Shown here: positions 9,045 through 17,260 of the stretch, one piece after another
Numbering within the stretch: the first letter of the stretch is position 1
Layout of the letters: the number at the start of each line of letters is the position of its first letter
Assembly (NCBI GenBank): GCA_964355075.1
Contig: CAYHCF010000001.1
Location: forward strand, 1 to 64,000
Direction of reading: 5' to 3'
Source: B1 sp964355075
GTDB lineage: Bacteria; Bacteroidota; Bacteroidia; UKL13-3
DNA length: 64,000 nt
Translations under genes and position numbers: made by a program
Notes under the pieces: model-generated
Databases searched by the model: none
Seen by the model: only the letters and a program-made list of their open reading frames with translations
Told to the model about the DNA's origin: nothing

Positions 9045-10709
9045 ATGAACCGAAAAGATTTACATGCTGCCACCGGAAATACCTTAAGTTGTAAGGGTTG
9101 GATCCAGGAAGCGGCCCTCAGAATGTTACACAATAACCTGGATCCGGATGTAGCCGAACGTCCCGAAGATTTGATTGTATATGGTGGTATTGGCAAAGCA
9201 GCACGAAACTGGGAATGTTTTGATTTGATTGTGAAAGCGTTGCAGGATTTGGAAGATGATGAAACCTTATTGATACAAAGCGGTAAACCTGTTGGCATTT
9301 TACCAACACATAAAGATGCTCCTCGGGTGGTCATATCAAATAGTATGCTGGTTCCCAAATGGGCCAATTGGGAAACCTTTCATGAACTCGATAAAAAAGG
9401 TTTGATGATGTACGGCCAAATGACTGCGGGTAGTTGGATATATATTGGATCACAGGGAATCGTGCAAGGTACTTATGAAACTTTTGCTGAGGCTGCCCGT
9501 CAACATTTTGGTGGTTCCCTAAAAGGAACCTTGACTGTAACAGCAGGATTGGGAGGAATGGGCGGAGCACAACCTTTGTCGGTAACGATGTGTGATGGCG
9601 TGTGTCTGGCTGCCGAAATGGTAGAATGGCGTATCAAAAAACGTATCGAAACCCGCTACTTAGATGTTATGTGCAGAAATATTGATGATGCAATTGATAT
9701 GGCGCTTCACGCAAAAGCCTCGGGGAAACCCTTATCAATTGGCGTTGTATGCAATGTAATTGATTTACTGGAGCGCCTGATTGAACGTAAAATCACTCCC
9801 GATCTCTTAACCGACCAAACCTCAGCACACGATCCTTTAAACGGTTATTACCCCGAAGATCTGGCCGAAGAAGTAGCTGACCGCCTTCGCAAAACGGATC
9901 CCGAAAAATACATCAGACTGTCACTGGATACCATGGCGCATCATGTAAAATTAATGCTTGAATTAAAAAGTCGGGGAGCTATTGTTTTTGATTATGGCAA
10001 TAACCTGCGCGGACAGGCAAAAGACCAACGCGGAGTAATGAATGCTTTTGATTTTCCGGGATTTGTGCCTGCATATATACGCCCTTTGTTTTGTGAAGGA
10101 AAAGGTCCTTTTCGCTGGGTAGCTTTGAGTGGTGATCCAAATGATATTTATGTAACCGATCAGGTGATGAAAGATTTATTTCCTGAAAATGCTTCTCTGC
10201 ACCGCTGGTTAAATATGGCTCGAGAGCGAATCGCCTTTCAGGGTTTACCTGCAAGGATTTGCTGGATCGGACAAGGAGACAGGCAAAAAGCCGCTCTTGC
10301 CTTTAATGACCTGGTAAAAACTGGCAAAGTAAAAGCTCCGATTGTAATTGGCAGGGATCATTTAGATACCGGATCGGTTGCTTCCCCAAATCGTGAAACC
10401 GAAGCCATGAAAGATGGCAGTGATGCCGTTGCCGACTGGCCCATTCTAAATGCTTTGATTAATACTGCCGGAGGTGCCAGTTGGGTGAGTGTGCACCATG
10501 GCGGGGGTGTAGGTATGGGGTATAGCATACATGCCGGAATGGTTATTTTGGCTGATGGAACCGATGAGGCCGCAATTCGTCTGGCACGTGTACTGCATAA
10601 TGATCCTGCTATGGGCGTAATCAGGCATGCCGATGCAGGTTATGATATTGCCATCGATACCGCCCGTAAACACCGGTTGGATTTGAAACTAAGGCTGGAG
10701 AACAAATAA
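9045..10709 (+). CDS. hutU: Urocanate hydratase
   Basis: A 554-residue enzyme of the usual length, converting urocanate to imidazolonepropionate in histidine breakdown. Recognisable blocks are KGWIQEAALRML, YGGIGKAARNWECFD, TAGLGGMGGAQPLSVTM and the NAD-binding region, then GDPNDIYVTD and HHGGGVGMGYS near the C-terminus. The other hut genes (hutH, hutI, ftcD) are not in the window, so the pathway must be scattered. A possible -7 element TAGTTTTG lies at 9000-9007, giving a leader of about 30 bases. Confidence 0.96.
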   Translation: MNRKDLHAATGNTLSCKGWIQEAALRMLHNNLDPDVAERPEDLIVYGGIGKAARNWECFDLIVKALQDLEDDETLLIQSGKPVGILPTHKDAPRVVISNSMLVPKWANWETFHELDKKGLMMYGQMTAGSWIYIGSQGIVQGTYETFAEAARQHFGGSLKGTLTVTAGLGGMGGAQPLSVTMCDGVCLAAEMVEWRIKKRIETRYLDVMCRNIDDAIDMALHAKASGKPLSIGVVCNVIDLLERLIERKITPDLLTDQTSAHDPLNGYYPEDLAEEVADRLRKTDPEKYIRLSLDTMAHHVKLMLELKSRGAIVFDYGNNLRGQAKDQRGVMNAFDFPGFVPAYIRPLFCEGKGPFRWVALSGDPNDIYVTDQVMKDLFPENASLHRWLNMARERIAFQGLPARICWIGQGDRQKAALAFNDLVKTGKVKAPIVIGRDHLDTGSVASPNRETEAMKDGSDAVADWPILNALINTAGGASWVSVHHGGGVGMGYSIHAGMVILADGTDEAAIRLARVLHNDPAMGVIRHADAGYDIAIDTARKHRLDLKLRLENK

Positions 10710-10741
10710 AAAAAGGGATAAAGCATCACACCTTATCCCTT
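10708..10741 (-). terminator. Rho-independent terminator of the marR-yceI operon
   Basis: Inverted repeat AAGGGATAA / TTATCCCTT with an 11-base loop. On the minus strand it is followed by seven T residues (10708-10714). It ends the yceI transcript and overlaps the last bases of hutU, which reads toward it. Confidence 0.8.
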
Positions 10742-10764
10742 CCCATTTCAAGAAAAGTTCCTGT

Positions 10765-11382
10765 TTATTTATTTGCAATAACCCTAACCTTCACATTGAA
10801 ATTATCACTGATGGCTTTATCGCCAATGTTTTCGAAGAAAGTTTTTGAACCGTATTTGATATCATAAAGAGTTCTGTTGATATCGAAATCTGCAAGCACA
10901 GTTATCTGCCCTTTCTCAACCGTTAGCATGGCAGGAAATTTTATTTCCTTCGTAATTCCTTTGATGCTTAGATCGGCCACCACATAATAATTATTGGTTC
11001 CACTTGCAGCGCCGGCAATTGCTGTTGATGATTTAACTTTTAAGGTAGCTGTTTTGTTTTTTTCAACGCTAAAAAAGTCCTCACTTTTTAAATGTCCTAC
11101 CAATTTATCATGGTATTCGCCTGTCATATCCAGGTCATCAATGGTGGTCATGTCCATAATAATTTCTGACCCCGCTAAATTGCTGCCTGATAATTTAATC
11201 GTTCCGCTACTGTATTTAACCAGGCCCTTATGCTCGCCCGTTACTTTAGTTGCATGCCAATTAAATGTTGAGGCGGCAATATCCATTTTATAGGTTTCAC
11301 CAATGGCCTTTTTAGCCGGATTTTTTGCAATCGCCGATAATCCCAGACCGGCAATCGTTAACATCAAGATGTACTTTTTCAT
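10765..11382 (-). CDS. YceI-like periplasmic lipid-binding protein
   Basis: A 205-residue exported protein with a cleavable signal peptide (about 1-19) and a YceI domain over the rest. Typical features are the early STFNWHATKV strand, GTIKLSGSNL and HLKSEDFF. YceI proteins form a lipocalin-like barrel that binds polyisoprenoid or other amphiphilic ligands in the periplasm. The gene follows the MarR gene by 26 bases on the same strand, and MarR-YceI pairs are common in Bacteroidota, so the MarR protein probably controls it. Confidence 0.92.
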   Translation of the reverse strand: MKKYILMLTIAGLGLSAIAKNPAKKAIGETYKMDIAASTFNWHATKVTGEHKGLVKYSSGTIKLSGSNLAGSEIIMDMTTIDDLDMTGEYHDKLVGHLKSEDFFSVEKNKTATLKVKSSTAIAGAASGTNNYYVVADLSIKGITKEIKFPAMLTVEKGQITVLADFDINRTLYDIKYGSKTFFENIGDKAISDNFNVKVRVIANK

Positions 11383-11408
11383 TTTTTTATTTTTTGTTTT
11401 ATTGTTAA

Positions 11409-11858
11409 TTATTCATTCAGTTTATCCAGGAGCAGGTTTAATTGTTTAGCTTCCTGTTTGCTCAGTTTCTCAAATTTATTTTCTAAGTATCCTGATTCAA
11501 CATCAATTTCTTCCAATAATTTTAGTCCTTCAGGGCTAATCAGTATATCTACCTGCCTTCGGTCATCCTTACAAACTTTTCGGGTAAGCAATTTTTTAAG
11601 TTTCAGCTTTTCAACTAAGCGCGATGCATTACTCATCGGGTCCAACATACGTTCTTGTAACAAACCAACACTTGCCATATTCGGATGCTGCCCTCTTAAT
11701 ATTCTCAGCACATTGTATTGCTGAGGTGAGATGTCATACTTTTTAAAAAATCGCGTTTGCTCTCCATTCAAAGTACTTGCAGAATAAATGATATTTAACA
11801 TCAACTTGTGATGCTCATTCTTAAACCTGATTTGCTTAATGGATGTTTCAAGATTCAT
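11409..11858 (-). CDS. MarR family transcriptional regulator
   Basis: A winged-helix regulator of 149 residues. The DNA-binding part is visible as ISPQQYNVLRIL, then NASRLVEKLKLKKLLTR and the wing KDDRRQVDILISPEG. A longer reading to 11903 is possible, but its extra codons lie across the palindromic operator and promoter, so ATG 11858 (MNLETSIKQ) is preferred. It is the first gene of an operon with yceI, and the operator just upstream suggests autoregulation. The inducer is unknown. Confidence 0.9.
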   Translation of the reverse strand: MNLETSIKQIRFKNEHHKLMLNIIYSASTLNGEQTRFFKKYDISPQQYNVLRILRGQHPNMASVGLLQERMLDPMSNASRLVEKLKLKKLLTRKVCKDDRRQVDILISPEGLKLLEEIDVESGYLENKFEKLSKQEAKQLNLLLDKLNE

Positions 11859-11867
11859 ATTCAGGTA

Positions 11868-11892
11868 CAAATATATGTGTATATACATATAT
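11868..11892 (-). promoter_or_regulatory. marR promoter overlapped by a palindromic operator
   Basis: A 22-bp near-palindrome (11871-11892, arms ATATATGT and ACATATAT) overlaps a minus-strand -7 element TATATTTG (11868-11875). A TTG about 21 bases upstream can act as the -33 element. Binding of a MarR dimer here would block the promoter. The transcript would begin only a few bases before the start codon at 11858. Confidence 0.6.
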
Positions 11893-11946
11893 TGTCCAAA
11901 CATGTTTTTTATTTCAATTATATACTATTGATTTTCAGCAAGAAAA

Positions 11947-13575
11947 TTATTTTACTTTAATCCCGTTCTGGTAAGTGGCCAGTGCTTTTGTGTTCCGGAT
12001 TTGGTATAGATTATCTTTCAGAAGGTTTTCTTTTAAGACCACAAAATCAGCAAATTTTCCAACTTTCAACGATCCTTTTTGTTCTTCCTCAAAGGCAGCT
12101 TTGGCGGCCCAAATGGTCATACCCATCAGGGCTTGTTCCCGCGTGAGCGACTCATTTATTTGAAAACCGTTGATGGGAATTCCATTAGCATCCTTTCTGG
12201 AAACAGCGGCATCAAAAGTAAAAAAAGGCGAAACGGATTCTACCGGGAAATCAGTTCCCAAAGGCATCCATCCCAATTGTTTCAACAGGGATTTATACGC
12301 ATAGGCCTCTTTTATTCTATCATTCCCCAATCGCTCAGAAGCCCAATACATATCACTGGTGGCATGGGTAGGTTGAACCGAAGGAATAACAGCATATTGA
12401 CCAAACAGTTTCAAATCACCTGAATTCACAACCTGTGCATGCTCAATCCGCCACCTCTTATCTTTAATCTTGTCCATCACTTTTCCATACCTGTTCAAAA
12501 TAACCCTGTTGGAGGAATCACCGATAGCGTGCGTATTTAATTGAAAGGGGGAATTAGCAATTTGACGGATATAATCATCCATCTGATCCATGGAAGTTAA
12601 CAGAAAACCATAATGACCCGGAAAGTCAGTATAAGGTTCTAACAGGCAGGCGCCTCTTGAACCCAATGAACCGTCGGCATACATCTTAAAACTGTTTACA
12701 TGCAGTCGCTCTTTATATACGGGACCTTTGCTTAAATACAATTTCAGGTTATCAGAAGTTAGACTTACCATCGCATTGATTCGTATTTGTAGGAGTCCGG
12801 TTTGTTGTAAAGAATCAATCAAATCGATTATTTCAGGATCCAAACCGGCATCCTGAACACTTGTAAGACCAAAATTAAAACAGGCACTTTGGGCATCCAT
12901 TAAAGCCCGAATTTTTTCTTTTAGTGAGGGTTTAGGCATGATCAATTCAACCAAATCAACTGCATTATCTATTAATACGCCGGTGAGTTTTCCATCCTTA
13001 ACCAACAGTTCTCCTCCACTAACAGTTGATTTCGCATTCAGATTGGCCAACTTCAATGCATAATCATTGGCTATGGCAGCATGTCCATCCACTCTTTTGA
13101 GTAATACCGGAATATCCGGAAATGCATGATTTAAAGCGTCATTTGTTGGATAGCCCTTACCCGGCCATTTATTTTGATCCCAGCCTCTTCCGAGTAAATA
13201 ATTTTTCTGCTGACGCGAATAAAAATGGATGGCCATATCTACCGCATCTTCGAAATTCTTTGCCTCTTTCAGGTCAACCCTTTGCATATACATGCCTAAT
13301 CCATAGAAGTGACAATGTGCATCAATCAGACCCGGATATATATGATTCCCTTCCAGATCAATGATCGTATCAGCATTAATTTGACTCTTTAAGGCAGTCA
13401 CGGATCCCAATGCAAGGATTCTTCCATCACGAACAGCCATTGCTTCCACTTCAGTAAAAACAGAATCAACTGTTTGAAAATGTCCGTTTACAAATAAAAC
13501 ATCCGCATGCTTTTTTGAATTGCAGGATAGAAAAGGAATCAGAAAAATCAGATAAATAATAATTCTATTCATCAC
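11947..13575 (-). CDS. YtcJ-like amidohydrolase, lipoprotein
   Basis: A 542-residue amidohydrolase of the YtcJ-like (amidohydrolase 3) group. It has a lipoprotein signal with lipobox PFLSC near residue 18, so it is exported and anchored. The metal-binding motif DAHCHFYG lies near residues 85-92, and HAIGD and EHAQ motifs in the middle supply further ligands; GTDFPVE follows. Family members hydrolyse cyclic or linear amides; the substrate cannot be told from sequence. It is transcribed alone on the minus strand. Confidence 0.88.
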   Translation of the reverse strand: MMNRIIIYLIFLIPFLSCNSKKHADVLFVNGHFQTVDSVFTEVEAMAVRDGRILALGSVTALKSQINADTIIDLEGNHIYPGLIDAHCHFYGLGMYMQRVDLKEAKNFEDAVDMAIHFYSRQQKNYLLGRGWDQNKWPGKGYPTNDALNHAFPDIPVLLKRVDGHAAIANDYALKLANLNAKSTVSGGELLVKDGKLTGVLIDNAVDLVELIMPKPSLKEKIRALMDAQSACFNFGLTSVQDAGLDPEIIDLIDSLQQTGLLQIRINAMVSLTSDNLKLYLSKGPVYKERLHVNSFKMYADGSLGSRGACLLEPYTDFPGHYGFLLTSMDQMDDYIRQIANSPFQLNTHAIGDSSNRVILNRYGKVMDKIKDKRWRIEHAQVVNSGDLKLFGQYAVIPSVQPTHATSDMYWASERLGNDRIKEAYAYKSLLKQLGWMPLGTDFPVESVSPFFTFDAAVSRKDANGIPINGFQINESLTREQALMGMTIWAAKAAFEEEQKGSLKVGKFADFVVLKENLLKDNLYQIRNTKALATYQNGIKVK

Positions 13576-13632
13576 TGAAATAATTTAAAAAGGAAAAGTA
13601 CAAATAAAAAAGATGATTCGCGCTATATGGAA

Positions 13633-14514
13633 TTATTTTCTCGATAATTCCCGCTTATGTTTCCAACGTCGATGACTCCATAGCCAGATTTCTGGGTACT
13701 TTATTATTTCCGCTTCTAATGCCCGGGTATGCATTTCGGTTATTTCAAATTCTTCATATTGTGTTGGATCAGCTACCAGCATGCTAAAAAATAATTCATA
13801 ATATGCCCGTCTCACGCGTACAATGCTACCAAAAACAATGGGGTAGTTCATTTTCTTGGCCATTTTCTCTGCTCCTAAATATACGGGAGTATCCTGATTG
13901 AGAAAGTTCATCCAGTGACAATTTTCTGCTCCGGGAGTTTGATCTGAGATAAAGGTGATAGCACTAGGAATGGCTTTGCGCTTAACCATTTCACGAAGGG
14001 TGGAACTCATTGGAATTGGATAAATTCCGTATTTTGAACGAATGTGGTACATAAACCAATCAAACCATTTGCTGCTTAATGGATGATACAAAACATCCAC
14101 CTGAATGCCACTCTGATGCAATCCCTGACCGGCCCATTCCCAGTTTCCGGTATGCCCGCATATCAGAATAAACGGTTGATTTGCCTCCTTCAGTTTTTGT
14201 AAAAGATCCTGATTATTCACAAGCACATGTTTTTTGAAGAACGCTTTTGAGGCAGTAGCTATTTTTATGGTTTCAAGCGTTACATCAAACAAATTCCGGT
14301 AGAATGCAAAAGCCGTTTTTTTTATCCATTCCTCTGATTTGTCAGGAAAAGAATTTCTCAAATTTTCAAACACAATTTTTTTGCGGTAGCCAAATACATA
14401 ATAAACCAGGAAACGAATCAGATCAGAAAGACCCAAAAGAACCGGCATCGGCAATAAAGCGATGAGATATAGCGGAATGGAGAAGATCGAATAATACCAA
14501 CGATAGGGGGGCAT
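13633..14514 (-). CDS. Lysophospholipid / lipid A acyltransferase (LpxL/HtrB family)
   Basis: A 293-residue acyltransferase with one N-terminal membrane segment (about 10-35). The catalytic HxxxxE-type motif appears as CGHTGNWEWAG near residues 121-131, and FISDQTPG with a later GAEKMAKKM block is typical of this family. These enzymes add secondary acyl chains to lipid A, or acylate related lipids, at the cytoplasmic face of the inner membrane. It is a single gene. Which lipid it modifies is not clear from sequence. Confidence 0.88.
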   Translation of the reverse strand: MPPYRWYYSIFSIPLYLIALLPMPVLLGLSDLIRFLVYYVFGYRKKIVFENLRNSFPDKSEEWIKKTAFAFYRNLFDVTLETIKIATASKAFFKKHVLVNNQDLLQKLKEANQPFILICGHTGNWEWAGQGLHQSGIQVDVLYHPLSSKWFDWFMYHIRSKYGIYPIPMSSTLREMVKRKAIPSAITFISDQTPGAENCHWMNFLNQDTPVYLGAEKMAKKMNYPIVFGSIVRVRRAYYELFFSMLVADPTQYEEFEITEMHTRALEAEIIKYPEIWLWSHRRWKHKRELSRK

Positions 14515-14746
14515 AAATACAAATTAAGGTATTGCGAATGTAAATTATTTTTTAAGTATTGAAATTAATTTAAGGGTAAATTTAATCGTCAACCCATTCG
14601 TATGAAAACGTAGAATGTTCCTTTTATGCCTTGTAAAAAGTATCAAAACCTTGTAAACATTGCATTAATTAACCCACTACGATTATTTTGAATTTCTAAA
14701 GTAAAATGGGGATTTGAATTTGAAATTTCGAACCTTAACCCACAAA

Positions 14747-16300
14747 TTATTTGTTCAATTTTGCTATCGGCTTTCCTTTCATTCCTGCTTCAACCAACCA
14801 TGCAACAAATTCTGCAAATGGCTTTATATCGCGATCTACACTTGCACGTTCTAAAGCACTCATGTATCTATTTCTTTCTTCAACGGGGATTACTGTCCAT
14901 GGATATCCGCCAGATGTGAGCATTACATTCATAAGAAATCGGCCAATTCGTCCATTTCCATCCATATAGGGGTGTGTATAGACAAATATAAAATGACCCA
15001 AAACTGCCCGAACTCCTGCATGTTCTTCCATTTCTAAAAGTTCAAATAATACAGGCATAACGTCGCGCACAGCATCTTTATTAATAGGGGTATGTTTAGA
15101 TTGGCTGATATAAACTTGATTGTTCCGATATCCTGCCAAATCAGATGGCCTTAATAATCCCACCGTAACACTTGGTCCAAATAATTCACGGTACCAATCT
15201 CCATGGTCACCATCTACCACCTTGCCTGCATTTTCTCTATTCAAAATTTTACGGATACTCTCTTTTACTGCCTTAAAAGCTTGCCAGTATCCACGGGCAG
15301 CCATGGCGTCTTTTTGCTTTTTATCTGACTCATTCCCTTCAATATCCCAATCCCCTAATCTTACACGTTCAATCAATGCAGGGGTAACAGTATATTTTTC
15401 AATCGATAAGGAATGGTAGGCATCTGTGGTATAAAGCTCTTCTATTTGCCGGAGGATTTTTTCCTTATCATCTGGAATACCCGGTTCATTTGGGAAAACT
15501 TCAACAATTGTTTTCCTCATTTCATGCCACATTAGTTTTATTCGATTTATATAAGGTGATTTTTCACGGTTGCTAAATTTAATAGGTGTTGGTTCTTCAA
15601 AGGGATCAATTTCTCTAACATCATACCCGGCAGCCTTCATTGTTTTAAGGATTGCATCAGCAATTTTATTTTGCTCTAAGTTTCTATAAGCACCGGCTAA
15701 TCTTCCTGCAATTTTGGAATGTCCCCTTTCTAAAAGAATACCAAGTAATTCAGAAGCATCTTTAATCATCATGAGAGCTGTACGCACATCAGTTGATTGC
15801 AATGAGAAAAAGGAAGGAGAACTATGTATAATTGATGATGGTAAATTTATTACTCTAATACCTCTCCAATCCACTACTTCTACCTTATCCGGAAGGGGTG
15901 ACTTCATTACAAATATGGAAGTACCAAAAAGCAACTCTGTTGGCAAATTGTTACCATTTGAACTTCTTATGATCAATTGTTTAGGCACGGAATAATTTCC
16001 TGAATTTAGAATCAATGATTGCTCCGCAGAAATACAATAGTCATCTCCATAACGATCTTTAAGATACCGCGAACAGAAACCCCAAAATGATACATACCAT
16101 GATGTACTATCACCTTGTGGCGCTTCATGAGGAGCTGAAATATACCAACCCTGTAAGACTTCCCTAATGAATCCATTCTCCAAAAGTCTTTCTCTATGAA
16201 CCCTGGACAGGTCAGATGTTTTAATACCAACAATTCTATTATCCTGAAGTACTTTCAACATTTCTAAGGATTCTGCTAATTTTTCTCCTGGTGTAGCCAT
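14747..16300 (-). CDS. Fic domain protein with N-terminal winged helix
   Basis: A 517-residue protein. The catalytic Fic motif HPYMDGNGRIGRF begins at His443, with the full set of residues needed for AMP transfer to a target protein. The N-terminal 100 residues resemble a winged helix/AbiEi-type DNA-binding domain (LSRVHRERLLENGFIREVLQGWYI). An inhibitory alpha-helix motif upstream of the Fic fold reads SLSIEKY; S-x-x-x-E is present but the usual following Gly/Asn is Lys. The gene is alone, near a tRNA, with long AT-rich flanks and three direct repeats in front, all suggesting an acquired gene that may control itself. The 232 bases downstream hold nothing recognisable. Confidence 0.9.
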   Translation of the reverse strand: MATPGEKLAESLEMLKVLQDNRIVGIKTSDLSRVHRERLLENGFIREVLQGWYISAPHEAPQGDSTSWYVSFWGFCSRYLKDRYGDDYCISAEQSLILNSGNYSVPKQLIIRSSNGNNLPTELLFGTSIFVMKSPLPDKVEVVDWRGIRVINLPSSIIHSSPSFFSLQSTDVRTALMMIKDASELLGILLERGHSKIAGRLAGAYRNLEQNKIADAILKTMKAAGYDVREIDPFEEPTPIKFSNREKSPYINRIKLMWHEMRKTIVEVFPNEPGIPDDKEKILRQIEELYTTDAYHSLSIEKYTVTPALIERVRLGDWDIEGNESDKKQKDAMAARGYWQAFKAVKESIRKILNRENAGKVVDGDHGDWYRELFGPSVTVGLLRPSDLAGYRNNQVYISQSKHTPINKDAVRDVMPVLFELLEMEEHAGVRAVLGHFIFVYTHPYMDGNGRIGRFLMNVMLTSGGYPWTVIPVEERNRYMSALERASVDRDIKPFAEFVAWLVEAGMKGKPIAKLNK

Positions 16301-16334
16301 TTATTGTTTTATTTCTATTGTTTGATGAAGTCCT

Positions 16335-16410
16335 TTTATTATTAATACATGTTGTGCATTTATTATTAATTAATGCTGTGCAAATATTATTAATTATTGC
16401 AAGTTATGCA
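16335..16410. repeat. Three direct repeats (24-bp period) upstream of fic
   Basis: Two consecutive 24-bp units start with TTTATTATTAAT and end in TGTGCA (16335-16358 and 16359-16382); they differ at three positions. A third, looser 28-bp unit follows (16383-16410). They begin 35 bases upstream of the fic start codon. Repeats of this form are typical operator arrays for a DNA-binding protein, and the Fic protein's own winged helix is the obvious candidate. Confidence 0.75.
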
Positions 16411-16548
16411 ATTTTTAGGCGCAAAACAAAATAATCAGGCGCACTTAGACAACAGTTTTCGATTTTAAAATTCTTAAAAAATGATTATTCACACTTCAAA
16501 TCAAATTTTAATTCAAAAAATGCAGCAAAATCAAGGATCGTTCCAAAT

Positions 16549-16570
16549 TAGTATGCAAATAGTATGCAAA
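16549..16570. repeat. Tandem 11-mer TAGTATGCAAA x2
   Basis: Two perfect adjacent copies of TAGTATGCAAA in the 441-base gene-free stretch between fic and tRNA-Ile. The part between 16411 and 16548 is AT-rich and holds nothing else recognisable. Confidence 0.8.
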
Positions 16571-16590
16571 TGAAAAAAGGGCTCAGGGAC

Positions 16591-16727
16591 AAAATCCTAA
16601 GAGTGAGTGTGAATGCGGGAGTGGAGAAAAAATCAGTGTGAGTGTGTTCGATCTAGCTCTCCACCCAAAATCCTAAGAGTGAGTGTGAGAGCGGGAGCGG
16701 AGTACATTCGCTCTCCGCTCCCGCTCT
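16591..16727. repeat. 36-bp direct repeat with a 15-bp perfect hairpin
   Basis: Two copies of a 36-bp sequence beginning AAAATCCTAAGAGTGAGTGT lie at 16591-16626 and 16667-16702, differing at three positions. The second copy ends in AGAGCGGGAGCGGAG (16688-16702), which is repeated in perfect inverse as CTCCGCTCCCGCTCT (16713-16727), with a 10-base loop. It is much more GC-rich than its surroundings. It lies just past the 3' end of the minus-strand tRNA; there is no T-run, so a simple terminator is unlikely. Confidence 0.85.
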
Positions 16728-16741
16728 TCGCTCTGCTTCTG

Positions 16742-16815
16742 TGGGCCCACCTGGGATCGAACCAGGCACCCCCTGATTATGAGTCAGATGCTCTAACCGA
16801 ATGAGCTATAGGCCC
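16742..16815 (-). tRNA. tRNA with CAU anticodon, probably tRNA-Ile2
   Basis: A complete 74-base cloverleaf. The acceptor stem GGGCCTA pairs with TGGGCCC, the anticodon loop is CTCATAA, the T-loop is TTCGATC and the discriminator base is A; CCA is not encoded. The anticodon CAU fits either elongator Met or Ile2. The C4-G69 and C5-G68 pairs are those preferred by tRNA-Ile lysidine synthetase, so Ile2 is favoured. Confidence 0.85.
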
Positions 16816-16989
16816 TGCTTTAAAAAAAGCGACTGCGAAATTAACTTTTTTGAGCTTATGTCCAAGAATTTTTGAAAAAAAATACTTTGGTCATTGATTT
16901 GATGTGCTCGCAATTTAGTTTCGGTTTTAGAAATTATTCGTTTCTCCTCTTGCTCTTTCTCTATTTATTCCTAATTTTGAAAATCATAA

Positions 16990-17062
16990 GCGGGAGTAGC
17001 TCAGTTGGTAGAGCATCAGCTTCCCAAGCTGAGGGTCGCGGGTTCAAGTCTCGTCTTCCGCT
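16990..17062 (+). tRNA. tRNA-Gly (CCC)
   Basis: A complete 73-base cloverleaf. The acceptor stem GCGGGAG pairs with CTTCCGC, the D-arm is AGCTCAGTTGGTAGAGC, the anticodon loop is TTCCCAA and the T-loop is TTCAAGT; the discriminator base is T and CCA is not encoded. A run of nine T residues follows within four bases and may end the transcript. Confidence 0.9.
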
Positions 17063-17237
17063 CGATTTTTTTTTGTGATTACAGGTTTTGTTTTTGTTCT
17101 GTGGGTAGATGACCTGCTGATTCGTCTCGAACGTAGGATTGTGAGTTAAAATGAAATATCCTTTGCAAAATGCACTCAAATTTTTCTTTTTATTCTTTCA
17201 CTCCTGTTATCATTCGTTTTCAAAGCCGGTAGTATAT

Positions 17238-17245
17238 TATATTTG
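17238..17245 (+). promoter_or_regulatory. -7 element of the ggt promoter
   Basis: TATATTTG fits the Bacteroidota -7 consensus. No good -33 TTG is present at the right distance. The TTG that could serve as the first possible start codon of ggt is part of this box, which favours the GTG at 17261 as the true start. Confidence 0.45.
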
Positions 17246-17260
17246 ATTAAAGATGTTATC

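Noticed and set aside
16741..16750. Palindrome GTGGGCCCAC as an operator
   Set aside because: It is formed by the acceptor stem end of the tRNA.
16742..16815. tRNA-Ile as the attachment site of an integrated element that includes fic
   Set aside because: No second copy of the tRNA 3' end and no integrase was found; kept only as a possibility in a finding.
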